Assembly (NCBI GenBank): GCA_016841875.1
Contig: JAENYG010000017.1
Coordinates: forward strand, 1 to 64,000
DNA length: 64,000 nucleotides
DNA from: Syntrophomonas sp.
GTDB taxonomy: Bacteria; Bacillota; Syntrophomonadia; Syntrophomonadales; Syntrophomonadaceae
Direction: 5' to 3'
How positions within the stretch are numbered: position 1 is the stretch's first letter; each line of letters begins with the position of its first letter. Shown one piece after another: positions 35,357-42,665 of the stretch. The notes beneath the pieces were generated by a model. It made no database searches, was not told where the DNA came from, and worked only from the letters and a program-made list of their open reading frames with translations. The position numbers and the translations under genes were made by a program.

Positions 35357-35806
35357 TCATCGCCCTCCCATCACAAAATCTTTGCGCAGGGGGTGCCCGG
35401 CAAAATCGTCCGGGAGCAATACCCGGATGAGGTTGGGATGACCTTTAAAATTGATCCCCATCAAGTCATATACTTCTCTTTCCTGCCAATCGGCAGTGGG
35501 CCATATATCGATAAGAGAATCTACTTCAGCCGAATTTCGAGAAACCCTGGTCTTAACACAGACCTTATTATTATCGGGAATCGAATAAAGATGATAAACC
35601 ACTTCAAACTCCTCACCATAATCGACCGAGCTCAAATTGGCCAGGTAGTTAAAGCCATAATCATCTCTCAGCTCCCGCATTAATTTTAATAATTCACTGG
35701 AGTCTATATTTAACACAGTAAAAAACTGGTCCCTTTCCGTTCTTATTTTATCTCCCAGCTGCTCTTCTATGTTCTGAACCATCTGTTCTAGATCAAATTC
35801 TTGCAC
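35357..35806 (-). CDS. nuoC: NADH-quinone oxidoreductase subunit C
   Basis: A 149-residue 30-kDa-type subunit, ending in the signature WQEREVYDLMGINFKGHPNL and LPDDFAGHPLRKDF. It stabilises the peripheral arm together with NuoD. The stop lies three bases before the nuoD ATG, and its own ATG five bases after the nuoB stop. Confidence 0.95.
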   Translation of the reverse strand: MQEFDLEQMVQNIEEQLGDKIRTERDQFFTVLNIDSSELLKLMRELRDDYGFNYLANLSSVDYGEEFEVVYHLYSIPDNNKVCVKTRVSRNSAEVDSLIDIWPTADWQEREVYDLMGINFKGHPNLIRVLLPDDFAGHPLRKDFVMGGR

Positions 35807-35810
35807 CTTA

Positions 35811-36323
35811 TCAACTCCTCCGGTATTCGCCCTGCTGGACTTTCTTTTTTAATTCCAGCATACCGTGAAACAAGGCTTCCGGCCTCACCGGGCATCCTGG
35901 TATATACACATCTACGGGTATAATTGAGTCAACCCCCGGCAGTACACTGTAGCCATCTTTAAAAGGACCACCGCTGATAGCACAGTTGCCCATGGCAATC
36001 ACCCACTTGGGCTCCGGCATCTGTGCCCACACCCGCTCAATCGCCGGCTTCATCTTTAGCGTGATAGGGCCAGCCACGGTCAATAGATCAGCCTGACGCG
36101 GCACTGCCCTTACCACCTCATATCCAAAGCGAGCCTGGTCAAATCTACCTGCTCCGGCAGCCATGACCTCGATGGGACAGCAGTTACAGCCATAGTTCAA
36201 GGGCCAGAATGACCAGGATCTTCCCCAATTCCATAGTTTCTCAAAGGTAGTAACCAGTATATTATTTCCGGCCAGGTCTTCTACATCATTAAGGTCATTA
36301 TTATTCTTTGTATCTAATACCAT
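35811..36323 (-). CDS. nuoB: NADH-quinone oxidoreductase subunit B
   Basis: A 170-residue subunit that holds cluster N2, the last iron-sulfur cluster before quinone. Ligands are visible as the tandem Cys48-Cys49 in NCCPIEV, the Cys of [10 protein letters not shown] and the Cys of PGCPVRPE. The start at 36323 (MVLDTK) is preceded by AAGGAAGGGG; an ATG ten codons earlier would lie deeper in nuoA and lacks a site. The start overlaps the end of nuoA by ten bases. Confidence 0.93.
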   Translation of the reverse strand: MVLDTKNNNDLNDVEDLAGNNILVTTFEKLWNWGRSWSFWPLNYGCNCCPIEVMAAGAGRFDQARFGYEVVRAVPRQADLLTVAGPITLKMKPAIERVWAQMPEPKWVIAMGNCAISGGPFKDGYSVLPGVDSIIPVDVYIPGCPVRPEALFHGMLELKKKVQQGEYRRS

Positions 36324-36679
36324 TCCAGAGCCCCTTCCTTCCAGGCATACCATAAACCAATAAGCAGTATGGCAATGAAGATTATCATCTCAATAAAAGC
36401 AAAAGGTCCCAGCACCCCAAATTTAACGGCCCAGGGATAAAGAAATACAATTTCCACATCAAAAGCCAGAAATACCAGGGCATATAAAAAATAGTTCACT
36501 TTAAACCTGATCCAGGTTTTACCTTGAGTATTTACCCCGCATTCATAGGTAGTGAATTTCTCATCATCAGGTGCTGCTTTAGGTTTTGGCCGGAAAAGCC
36601 AGGCCAGGCCCATGGCGGTTACCGGAAAAGCTATGGTTATAAGAAAGAATATACCCAGGGCTGGATAATTTGTTAACAA
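36314..36679 (-). CDS. nuoA: NADH-quinone oxidoreductase subunit A
   Basis: A 121-residue, three-helix subunit. [19 protein letters not shown] is the conserved loop with the Cys that senses the quinone-site state, followed by [16 protein letters not shown]. The TTG start at 36679 follows AAAGGAGGG. This is the first gene of the operon. No NuoE, F or G genes are found at either end, so this is the 11-subunit form whose electron donor is probably not NADH directly. Confidence 0.94.
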   Translation of the reverse strand: MLTNYPALGIFFLITIAFPVTAMGLAWLFRPKPKAAPDDEKFTTYECGVNTQGKTWIRFKVNYFLYALVFLAFDVEIVFLYPWAVKFGVLGPFAFIEMIIFIAILLIGLWYAWKEGALEWY

Positions 36680-37073
36680 TCCCTTTCCCTCCTTTCGATA
36701 TTCATTAATGTAAGTGTCCTCGATGCAATTATTTCCTTCTCTCCAATTTTCTGCATCTGCTCCTCTTTATATGCACAGTTTATACCAGATACTCTATTAA
36801 TCGGCAGAGGATATTAATTACTTCGAAAATACGCAACTCATATGATACACGATTTTACCATGTATATCCATAATGTTTACATAAAGTTAATTTGCCCCAT
36901 AATTTTAGTTTACGAACTTTACGGTTCAGTATTACTTTCCGGTCTATTTGTGTTTTTTTGTACAATCTTGTCTTATTATAATACATTCATCTGGTAAAAC
37001 AAAATACTTATGATAGCAGATTTATATTTTATATCCAGTTGATCGTTTTTGCGAATACTTCCAAGGTCATGCA

Positions 37074-37102
37074 TTGACAGTTTTGTATTATATAGGTAGA
37101 AT
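37074..37102 (+). promoter_or_regulatory. Sigma-70 promoter of the double-cubane reductase operon
   Basis: TTGACA (37074-37079) and TAGAAT (37097-37102) with a spacing of exactly 17. The leader to the start codon is about 245 bases, long enough for regulation, and contains the palindrome at 37155-37170. Confidence 0.6.
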
Positions 37103-37154
37103 TTTTATAACATATGTAAAATTATTATACTTATTATAATATTTTATTATTATG

Positions 37155-37170
37155 TGTAAAGTCTTTTACA
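37155..37170 (+). promoter_or_regulatory. TGTAAA-N4-TTTACA palindrome
   Basis: A perfect 6-bp inverted repeat separated by GTCT, about 50 bases downstream of the -10 box. The geometry suits a dimeric regulator such as a CRP/FNR-type or Rex-like repressor, but matches no consensus exactly. Confidence 0.45.
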
Positions 37171-37355
37171 TCACTATTACATAAACAACTAGAAAGAAAT
37201 CTTTATAGGAAAATTATGAGCCCGGGAAGTAAACAATCCCTCCAAACTCTGGCAAGAGGCCCGGATTATCAATATCGTTATCATAAGAAACTCACTTTTT
37301 CGCCAATACACATCTGCGGAGACCGGATTAAATTTTAATGAAAGGAAGAAATATA

Positions 37356-38480
37356 ATGACAACTAGTATTGACAGTTTTTCGGGGATAAGAGAAATCGCT
37401 ATTATGCAGCTCAAGTCGTTCAAGGAAACAGGCGGCAAAGTGGTGGGCCGCTACTGCGCCTATACTCCCACTGAACTCATCCTGGCAGCTGGAGCAGTGC
37501 CGGTAGGTCTGTGTGGGACCAGCGAAAAGCCCATTCCAGCTGCGGAAGAAGTGCTGCCCCGAAATTTATGCCCCCTGGTAAAATCATCCTTTGGTTTTGC
37601 CGCTACCGACACCTGCCCCTTTTTTCATTTTTCAGATTTTATCCTGGGTGAAACTACTTGTGATGGAAAAAAGAAGATGTTCGAGATTATGCAGGATATA
37701 AAACCGGTACACGTTATGCAGCTTCCTTATGCGGGTTTCGAACATGCACTGGAGATGTGGACCGAAGAACTGCGCCGGCTGCGCCGACATCTGGAAGACC
37801 AATTTGAAGTAAAGATAAGTGATGATGATATTTGGCAGGCCATCCACCTGGTTAACCGGGAAACAGCAGCCCTTAAAGCGGTATGCGATCTCAACCAGGC
37901 AGACCCCCCACTTATGAGCGGAAAGGAATTATTATCTGTATCCTGGTCCCGCAGTTTCAGCACCGATGTAGAAGAAGTGATAATGATGCTGGAAGAGCTT
38001 AGAGCCAGCCTTACTGCCACTCCCAGCAGTAAGCAGGCCGGCCTGCCCCGCATTCTTCTAACTGGCTGCCCGGTCGGAACCGGCACCGAAAAGGTGATCG
38101 TACTGGCTGAAGACCTGGGAGCTAACGTAGTAGCCATGGAACTTTGCAGCGGCTACAAAACCCTCAGTCTGCAGACTGATACCTCCTATGATGACCCGAT
38201 TACTGCCCTGGCCAACAAATACCTGCAGATTCCCTGTTCTTGTATGAGTCCTAATCAGGGGAGACTGGAACTCATACAACAGATGATCAAGGATTTTCAG
38301 GTAGATGCGGTAATAGATCTGACCTGGCAGGCCTGCCACACTTATAATATTGAAGCTTATAAAGTCGGCCAGCTGGTCAGAAGCCTGGAATTGCCCTACC
38401 TGCAGTTGGAAACCGACTATTCCCAGGCTGATTTGGAAAGCTTGAAAGTTCGGATAGAAGCACTTTTGGAGATTATATAA
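37356..38480 (+). CDS. Double-cubane-cluster reductase (2-hydroxyacyl-CoA dehydratase D-like), copy 1
   Basis: A 374-residue HgdB/FldB-family protein of the single-subunit double-cubane-cluster type. Cysteine motifs are in order: RNLCPLVKSS, DTCPFFHFSDFILGETTCDG, a Cys in MELCSG, and PCSCMSPNQGR. ETTCDGKKKM is typical of this group, which binds an [8Fe-9S] double cubane and performs low-potential reductions of small substrates. The ATG at 37356 follows AAAGGAAG; an ATG six codons upstream lacks a site. A paralogue follows at 38782 after the MITE-like element. Confidence 0.8.
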   Translation: MTTSIDSFSGIREIAIMQLKSFKETGGKVVGRYCAYTPTELILAAGAVPVGLCGTSEKPIPAAEEVLPRNLCPLVKSSFGFAATDTCPFFHFSDFILGETTCDGKKKMFEIMQDIKPVHVMQLPYAGFEHALEMWTEELRRLRRHLEDQFEVKISDDDIWQAIHLVNRETAALKAVCDLNQADPPLMSGKELLSVSWSRSFSTDVEEVIMMLEELRASLTATPSSKQAGLPRILLTGCPVGTGTEKVIVLAEDLGANVVAMELCSGYKTLSLQTDTSYDDPITALANKYLQIPCSCMSPNQGRLELIQQMIKDFQVDAVIDLTWQACHTYNIEAYKVGQLVRSLELPYLQLETDYSQADLESLKVRIEALLEII

Positions 38481-38489
38481 ATGATTTTA

Positions 38490-38735
38490 CTGCAAAAAGG
38501 TATAATGTGCTGGCTTGGATGCATGAATATTCCGTCGCCAAGACTCCTCATGGGAAACACCAACTGCTCGTCTTGCGGCTTCAGGGGGACGTTCCAATTC
38601 CGCATCCGTGCGGAGCGTCACTCTCGCCCCGTCCATGGGGCTCGCCCCCTTCCGTCGTTTCACCTCGCCGGGTGTTTCTACTATGCTTCGTCGACGGCTC
38701 CTGCATATTTATGCATCCAAACAGGGTTTTTGCAG
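38490..38735 (+). mobile_element. MITE-like element with nested terminal inverted repeats
   Basis: About 246 bases between the two reductase genes. The outer ends are CTGCAAAAA and TTTTTGCAG (perfect inverse). Inside are TTGGATGCATGAATAT (38515-38530) and ATATTTATGCATCCAA (38705-38720), inverse with one mismatch, and further in GAAACACC (38558 region) and GGTGTTTC. The centre is GC-rich with small hairpins (CCGCATCCGTGCGG, CCCGTCCATGGGG). No transposase frame is present. It sits within the operon and may fold as a large RNA structure. Confidence 0.6.
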
Positions 38736-38781
38736 GTGAATAATAAATAGCATCTTAATAATATAAAAGGAGTGGAGAAAT

Positions 38782-40056
38782 ATGGCTGATTACCGTCAGA
38801 TGTGGAGCGATCTGGGGATGGATCTGGAAAAACATGATATTTTATGCGAAGTCCTCCCCGATGCTTTTGGGGGGGTTTATCTCTCCCAGGAAAACCGCCC
38901 CGAGGGGATGGATTACTTTAATTTTGTCGTAGCTGAAATTCATGGAGTTAGACCTGCTGAATTGATAGAGCATCAACAGAATGGAGGTAAGGTTTTTGGC
39001 ACCTTCTGTGTTTACGTTCCAGATGAAATAATATTTGCTGCTGGGGGCATTGCCACAGGATTATGTGGAGGTTCTCAGTTCTGGGTACCGGGTGGGGAGA
39101 AAGTCCTGCCGGCTAACACCTGCCCGTTAATCAAGGCCTCGGTTGGTGCTCGTTTGGATGGCACCTGCCCCTTTTTTAAGATAGCTGATATGTACATTGG
39201 TGAGACTACCTGCGATGGCAAGAAAAAGGCCTGGGAAATTCTTAATCAGGATGTTCCGGTTTATGTAATGGATCTCCCGCAGATGAAACGAGAAAAAGAC
39301 CTCCAAGCCTGGGAAGGTGAAATCAAATCTCTTATGCAAAAGGTCGAAGAAGTAACCGGCAATAAAATTACCATAGAGGCACTGGCAGAAAATATAAAGC
39401 TTATTAATGAAAAAAGGAATGCCCTGGCCCGCCTATATGCATTCCGCAAGAATTCACCGGTACCAATCAGCGGCAAAGATGCTCTTTTAATAACCCAGAT
39501 CGCCTTTTATGATGACCCGGGCCGCTTCACTGACCAGCTTAACTCACTATGCGACGAACTGGATAAAAGAGTATCCGCCGGCGAAGGAGTTTTCCCGGCT
39601 GATGTTCCCCGTATAATGATTACTGGAACACCCATGGCTATACCCAACTGGAAACTGCATCACGTAGTGGAAACCCTGGGAGCAGCAGTAGTAGTAGAAG
39701 AATTATGTACTGGAGTACGTTATTTCGAGAACCCGGTGAACCAGAGCGGCAGCAGCCTGGATGAACAGGTGCAGGCTCTGGCAGAACGCTATATGAAGAC
39801 CAACTGTGCCTGCTTCACTCCGAATCAGGGTCGGGTTGAAGATATTCTGCGACTAGCCGAAGAATATGGAGTAGATGGAATAATCGATTGCAACCTGCAG
39901 TTCTGCGGCCTTTACTCCACAGAGAGTTATCTGGTACAGCAGGCTCTAAAAAAGGCTGGAATTCCAGTGATTCATATAGAAACCGATTACAGTGAACAGG
40001 ATTTTGAGCAAATCAGAACCCGAGTAGAAGCATTCCTGGAAATGCTTGAAAAATAG
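38782..40056 (+). CDS. Double-cubane-cluster reductase, copy 2
   Basis: A 424-residue paralogue of the gene at 37356 with a 45-residue extra N-terminus. Motifs: NTCPLIKAS, GTCPFFKIADMYIGETTCDG, VEELCTG and NCACFTPNQGR. The spacing of Cys residues is the same, so it should bind the same cluster type. AAAAGGAGTGG precedes the ATG. The ATP-driven activator (HgdC-type, ASKHA fold) that normally feeds electrons to such enzymes is not in the window. Substrate unknown. Confidence 0.8.
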   Translation: MADYRQMWSDLGMDLEKHDILCEVLPDAFGGVYLSQENRPEGMDYFNFVVAEIHGVRPAELIEHQQNGGKVFGTFCVYVPDEIIFAAGGIATGLCGGSQFWVPGGEKVLPANTCPLIKASVGARLDGTCPFFKIADMYIGETTCDGKKKAWEILNQDVPVYVMDLPQMKREKDLQAWEGEIKSLMQKVEEVTGNKITIEALAENIKLINEKRNALARLYAFRKNSPVPISGKDALLITQIAFYDDPGRFTDQLNSLCDELDKRVSAGEGVFPADVPRIMITGTPMAIPNWKLHHVVETLGAAVVVEELCTGVRYFENPVNQSGSSLDEQVQALAERYMKTNCACFTPNQGRVEDILRLAEEYGVDGIIDCNLQFCGLYSTESYLVQQALKKAGIPVIHIETDYSEQDFEQIRTRVEAFLEMLEK

Positions 40057-40064
40057 GTACTTAT

Positions 40065-40334
40065 ATGGATAATACCCAGGGAATATATACATATTACATA
40101 TTGTTTCCTAACCACCATGAAGGATTGAAGGCCCACAAGTACCTGAAGGAAGCCGGGATAAAATGTACCATTTCCCCGACTCCCCGAGAGGCCAGTAAGT
40201 CTTGCGGCATTTCCCTGCTGATCGACGAAGAAAATGTTAGCTCGGCCAGGAACGCTATTGAAGATAGCAGTATAAAAATCGATGGTATAGTAAAGATTCT
40301 GAGCAAGAATCAAAATGGATACCGGTCTTGTTAA
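40065..40334 (+). CDS. DUF3343 protein (putative Se/S carrier-like)
   Basis: An 89-residue protein with the DUF3343 pattern: YYILFPNHHEGLKAHKYLK, then CTISPTPREASKSCGISLLI, where a conserved Cys lies in the SCG motif. The family is often encoded next to double-cubane-cluster or selenium-related genes and may carry sulfur or selenium; the evidence is contextual. It starts nine bases after the reductase gene and ends at a strong terminator. Confidence 0.75.
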   Translation: MDNTQGIYTYYILFPNHHEGLKAHKYLKEAGIKCTISPTPREASKSCGISLLIDEENVSSARNAIEDSSIKIDGIVKILSKNQNGYRSC

Positions 40335-40349
40335 ATAGTTCTGCGAAAA

Positions 40350-40392
40350 AAGGAGCGTCCTCTATATGCAAACGGACGCTCCTTCTTTTTTT
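40350..40392 (+). terminator. Rho-independent terminator of the reductase operon
   Basis: AAGGAGCGTCC and GGACGCTCCTT form a perfect 11-bp stem with a 13-base loop, followed by CTTTTTTT. Confidence 0.95.
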
Positions 40393-40653
40393 AAAAAATT
40401 TATCACCTGATATTAATTAAGCTCAAATCATGGTGGCTGCCTTTTTATTGGTTTTGAAAACGGGAGGAACTCCTGTTAAAAATATTTTTTAGTTTCAAAG
40501 AGAGTTAACTAACCGAGACCGTGCATAGAATAATATAAAGCTAAGCAAAATTTTATATTGAAATTTATTTACAAATTTGAGAAAATACAAGAGTAGGAAT
40601 AAATGCCAGCTCTAAGTTGGTTTTAAGTAAATGTAGAATTAATATTCTCTTAT

Positions 40654-40768
40654 AAGGTAGGAAGGTTAGAACGGTAGGTAAAAGAATGAGGTATTAAAAC
40701 CTGTTTTTCGTTCTCTTAACGGGATGAGGTATTTAATGCTGTTCTTTGACTCCTGCGGGAGTTTTTTT
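40654..40768 (+). ncRNA. Candidate regulatory leader RNA, copy 1
   Basis: A block GGTAGGAAGGT, ACGGTAGGTAAAAG, AATGAGGT is followed by a variable stem and by a terminator (ACTCCTGCGGGAGT then T7). AAAGAA near 40680 pairs with TTCTTT near 40742. After the terminator comes GGAGG (about 40793) but no gene; the triplet at start position is ACG. This copy thus seems to have lost its gene. I know no riboswitch class with these motifs. Confidence 0.6.
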
Positions 40769-40909
40769 GTTACCTTGATATTTGAGGCAAAGGAGGCGAA
40801 GACGACTAGTATCATAGATTGTGTTAATCACCATTGTTATTTGATACTGCAGTTCAAAAGCCCTTCAAGGTTTTTTAAAGTAGTATTGTAGGATGGCTAA
40901 ACAAGTAAA

Positions 40910-41027
40910 AAGGTAGGAAGGTAAGACGGTAGGTAAAAGAATGAGGTGTTAAACCTGGTAATCCTGGCTGCACTTTGCGCGAGCAGGATTCAGCACCATT
41001 CTTGGGACTCCTATGGGAGTTTTTTTT
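40910..41027 (+). ncRNA. Candidate regulatory leader RNA, copy 2, upstream of dctP
   Basis: Copy 2 repeats the 5' block of copy 1 almost exactly (GGTAGGAAGGT, GACGGTAGGTAAAAGAATGA). The stem arms are different in sequence but keep pairing: AAGAAT...GGTGTT with AGCACC-ATTCTT, and AATCCTG with CAGGATT. It ends in ACTCCTATGGGAGT plus T8 at 41007-41027, 33 bases before the dctP start. Conserved 5' box, covarying stem and terminator are the pattern of a riboswitch or protein-controlled attenuator. Confidence 0.65.
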
Positions 41028-41059
41028 CTTGCCTGAAGCCAGTTACAAGGAGGAGAAAA

Positions 41060-42157
41060 ATGCAAGAATTGTTGGGTAAAAAAGGATCTAAAAGCATTAC
41101 CGGAATAAGTAAAAAGCTCTTATCTCTGCTGATTATTGTGATACTGGGTGCTGCTATGGGATGTTCAAATACCAGCAGTGACCCTGGACAGAAGCAGGCA
41201 GAGGTGGTTGAACTGCGACTGGCACATTTTTTCCCCAGTACTCACCCGGCTGAGACTGAATTAATCCAGCCCTGGATTAAAGCTGTAGAAGAAGCAACTA
41301 ATGGACAGGTGAAAATAACCAGTTACCCCAATCAAACCCTCTTGAATGCTGATTCCATATATGCCGGGGTAGTTGATGGCAGTGCTGATCTGGGGCTTTC
41401 ATGTTTTTCATACACCCGGGGTCGTTTCCCGATACTGGAAGCCTTTGAACTGCCAGGGGTTACTTATAATAATTCCAAAGCTGCCAGCAAAGTGGCCTGG
41501 GAAGGCATACAAGAACTTAATCCCCCAGAAATTCAGGATACCAAACTTATGATGGTACTAACTACCGGCCCGGGTGACTTGTATACCAAGGATCCAGTTA
41601 GTAACCTCCAGGATCTGCAGGGCATGGAAATCAGAGCTACCGGCCTTAGTGCCAAAACCCTTGAAGCTCTGGGCGCTGTCCCAGCAGCTATGCCCCAGTC
41701 GGACGCATATGAAGCTCTGACCAAAGGTGTAGTCAAGGGAAATCTTGGCCCGGTTGAAGTCCTGAAGGGATGGAAACAGGCAGAAGTTACCAGTTATATC
41801 ACCGAGACCCCGTTCTTATATAATACTTTGTTTTTCATTACCATGAATCTTGATAAATGGAACTCACTGGACCCGGATATTCAAGAAGCAATTGAAGCCG
41901 TCAATGATGAGTATTTTGAACAGGTAGCTATAGGTTTATGGGATAAACAAAATGAGGATGCCTTAAAGTATGCAGTCGATGAGCAGGGCATGGAGGTCAT
42001 CACCCTCTCCCAGGAGGAAAGCGATAAGTGGATTGATCTGGTCCAGCCCATTCAAGACGAGTTTGTTGCCAGAATGGATGCAGCCGGCCAGCCTGGACAG
42101 GAAATACTGGACACGGTTAAGCGCCTGGCTGATAAATACAACGCCGAATACCAATAA
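41060..42157 (+). CDS. dctP: TRAP transporter solute-binding lipoprotein
   Basis: A 365-residue DctP-family receptor. The signal peptide ends in a lipobox (GAAMGC, Cys35), so it is anchored to the outer face of the membrane. LRLAHFFPSTHPAE starts the mature fold; GMEIRATGLSAKTLEALGA contains the conserved Arg that binds the substrate carboxylate. The substrate is therefore probably an organic acid. AAGGAGG precedes the ATG at 41060. Expression is probably controlled by the leader RNA upstream. Confidence 0.9.
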   Translation: MQELLGKKGSKSITGISKKLLSLLIIVILGAAMGCSNTSSDPGQKQAEVVELRLAHFFPSTHPAETELIQPWIKAVEEATNGQVKITSYPNQTLLNADSIYAGVVDGSADLGLSCFSYTRGRFPILEAFELPGVTYNNSKAASKVAWEGIQELNPPEIQDTKLMMVLTTGPGDLYTKDPVSNLQDLQGMEIRATGLSAKTLEALGAVPAAMPQSDAYEALTKGVVKGNLGPVEVLKGWKQAEVTSYITETPFLYNTLFFITMNLDKWNSLDPDIQEAIEAVNDEYFEQVAIGLWDKQNEDALKYAVDEQGMEVITLSQEESDKWIDLVQPIQDEFVARMDAAGQPGQEILDTVKRLADKYNAEYQ

Positions 42158-42179
42158 GGGATGAGGAGGTGCAGATGAT

Positions 42180-42665
42180 ATGAACAAGTTAGCCCGGCTG
42201 GCAAAGGACATAAGCCAGTATATGGATTATCTGGCGGGATTATGTATTGTGGCAGTGATGCTGCTGGTAGTAAGCAATGTAGTGCTTCGCACGCTTTTGC
42301 ATCGGCCTATACTGGGAACCTACGAATATGTGAACATGCTTACCGCTGTAGGTGTTGGCCTGGCCTTAGCATACTGCGCCTATCAGAATGGTCATATTGC
42401 GGTAGATTTCATAATCGAGCGTCTTTCGCAAAAACTGCAGGCAGCGGCCGATGTGCTTACCAATGTTATAGCTCTATCATTCTGGACTCTGTCCGCCTGG
42501 TATGTGGCTAAATATGCAGGAACTATGTTTGAAAGCAACACTGTATCACCAACCACCCAGGTACCATTGTCTCCAGTGGTCTATCTGATTGCTTTGGGGC
42601 TCCTGGCTTTAAGCCTGGTATTATCAGTTAGGCTAACGGAATCAGTAAAGAGGGCTTTTAGATGA
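42180..42665 (+). CDS. dctQ: TRAP transporter small membrane subunit
   Basis: A 161-residue, four-helix DctQ protein (FIIERLSQKLQAAADVL in the conserved cytoplasmic loop region, preceded by ALAYCAYQNGHIAVD). It forms a complex with DctM. The stop overlaps the dctM ATG by four bases. Confidence 0.9.
   Translation: MNKLARLAKDISQYMDYLAGLCIVAVMLLVVSNVVLRTLLHRPILGTYEYVNMLTAVGVGLALAYCAYQNGHIAVDFIIERLSQKLQAAADVLTNVIALSFWTLSAWYVAKYAGTMFESNTVSPTTQVPLSPVVYLIALGLLALSLVLSVRLTESVKRAFR

Larger units (their letters stand above)
36680..37355. other. AT-rich divergent intergenic region
   Basis: This 676-base region separates nuoA (minus) from the reductase gene (plus). It holds a good plus-strand promoter (37074-37102) and a TGTAAA-N4-TTTACA palindrome (37155-37170). 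No matching promoter for nuoA stood out. There are no long open frames. Confidence 0.6.

Noticed and set aside
38481-38750. Plus-strand frames through the element between the two reductase genes
   Set aside because: They span inverse repeats and small hairpins with protein sequence unlike any family, so the segment is treated as an element.
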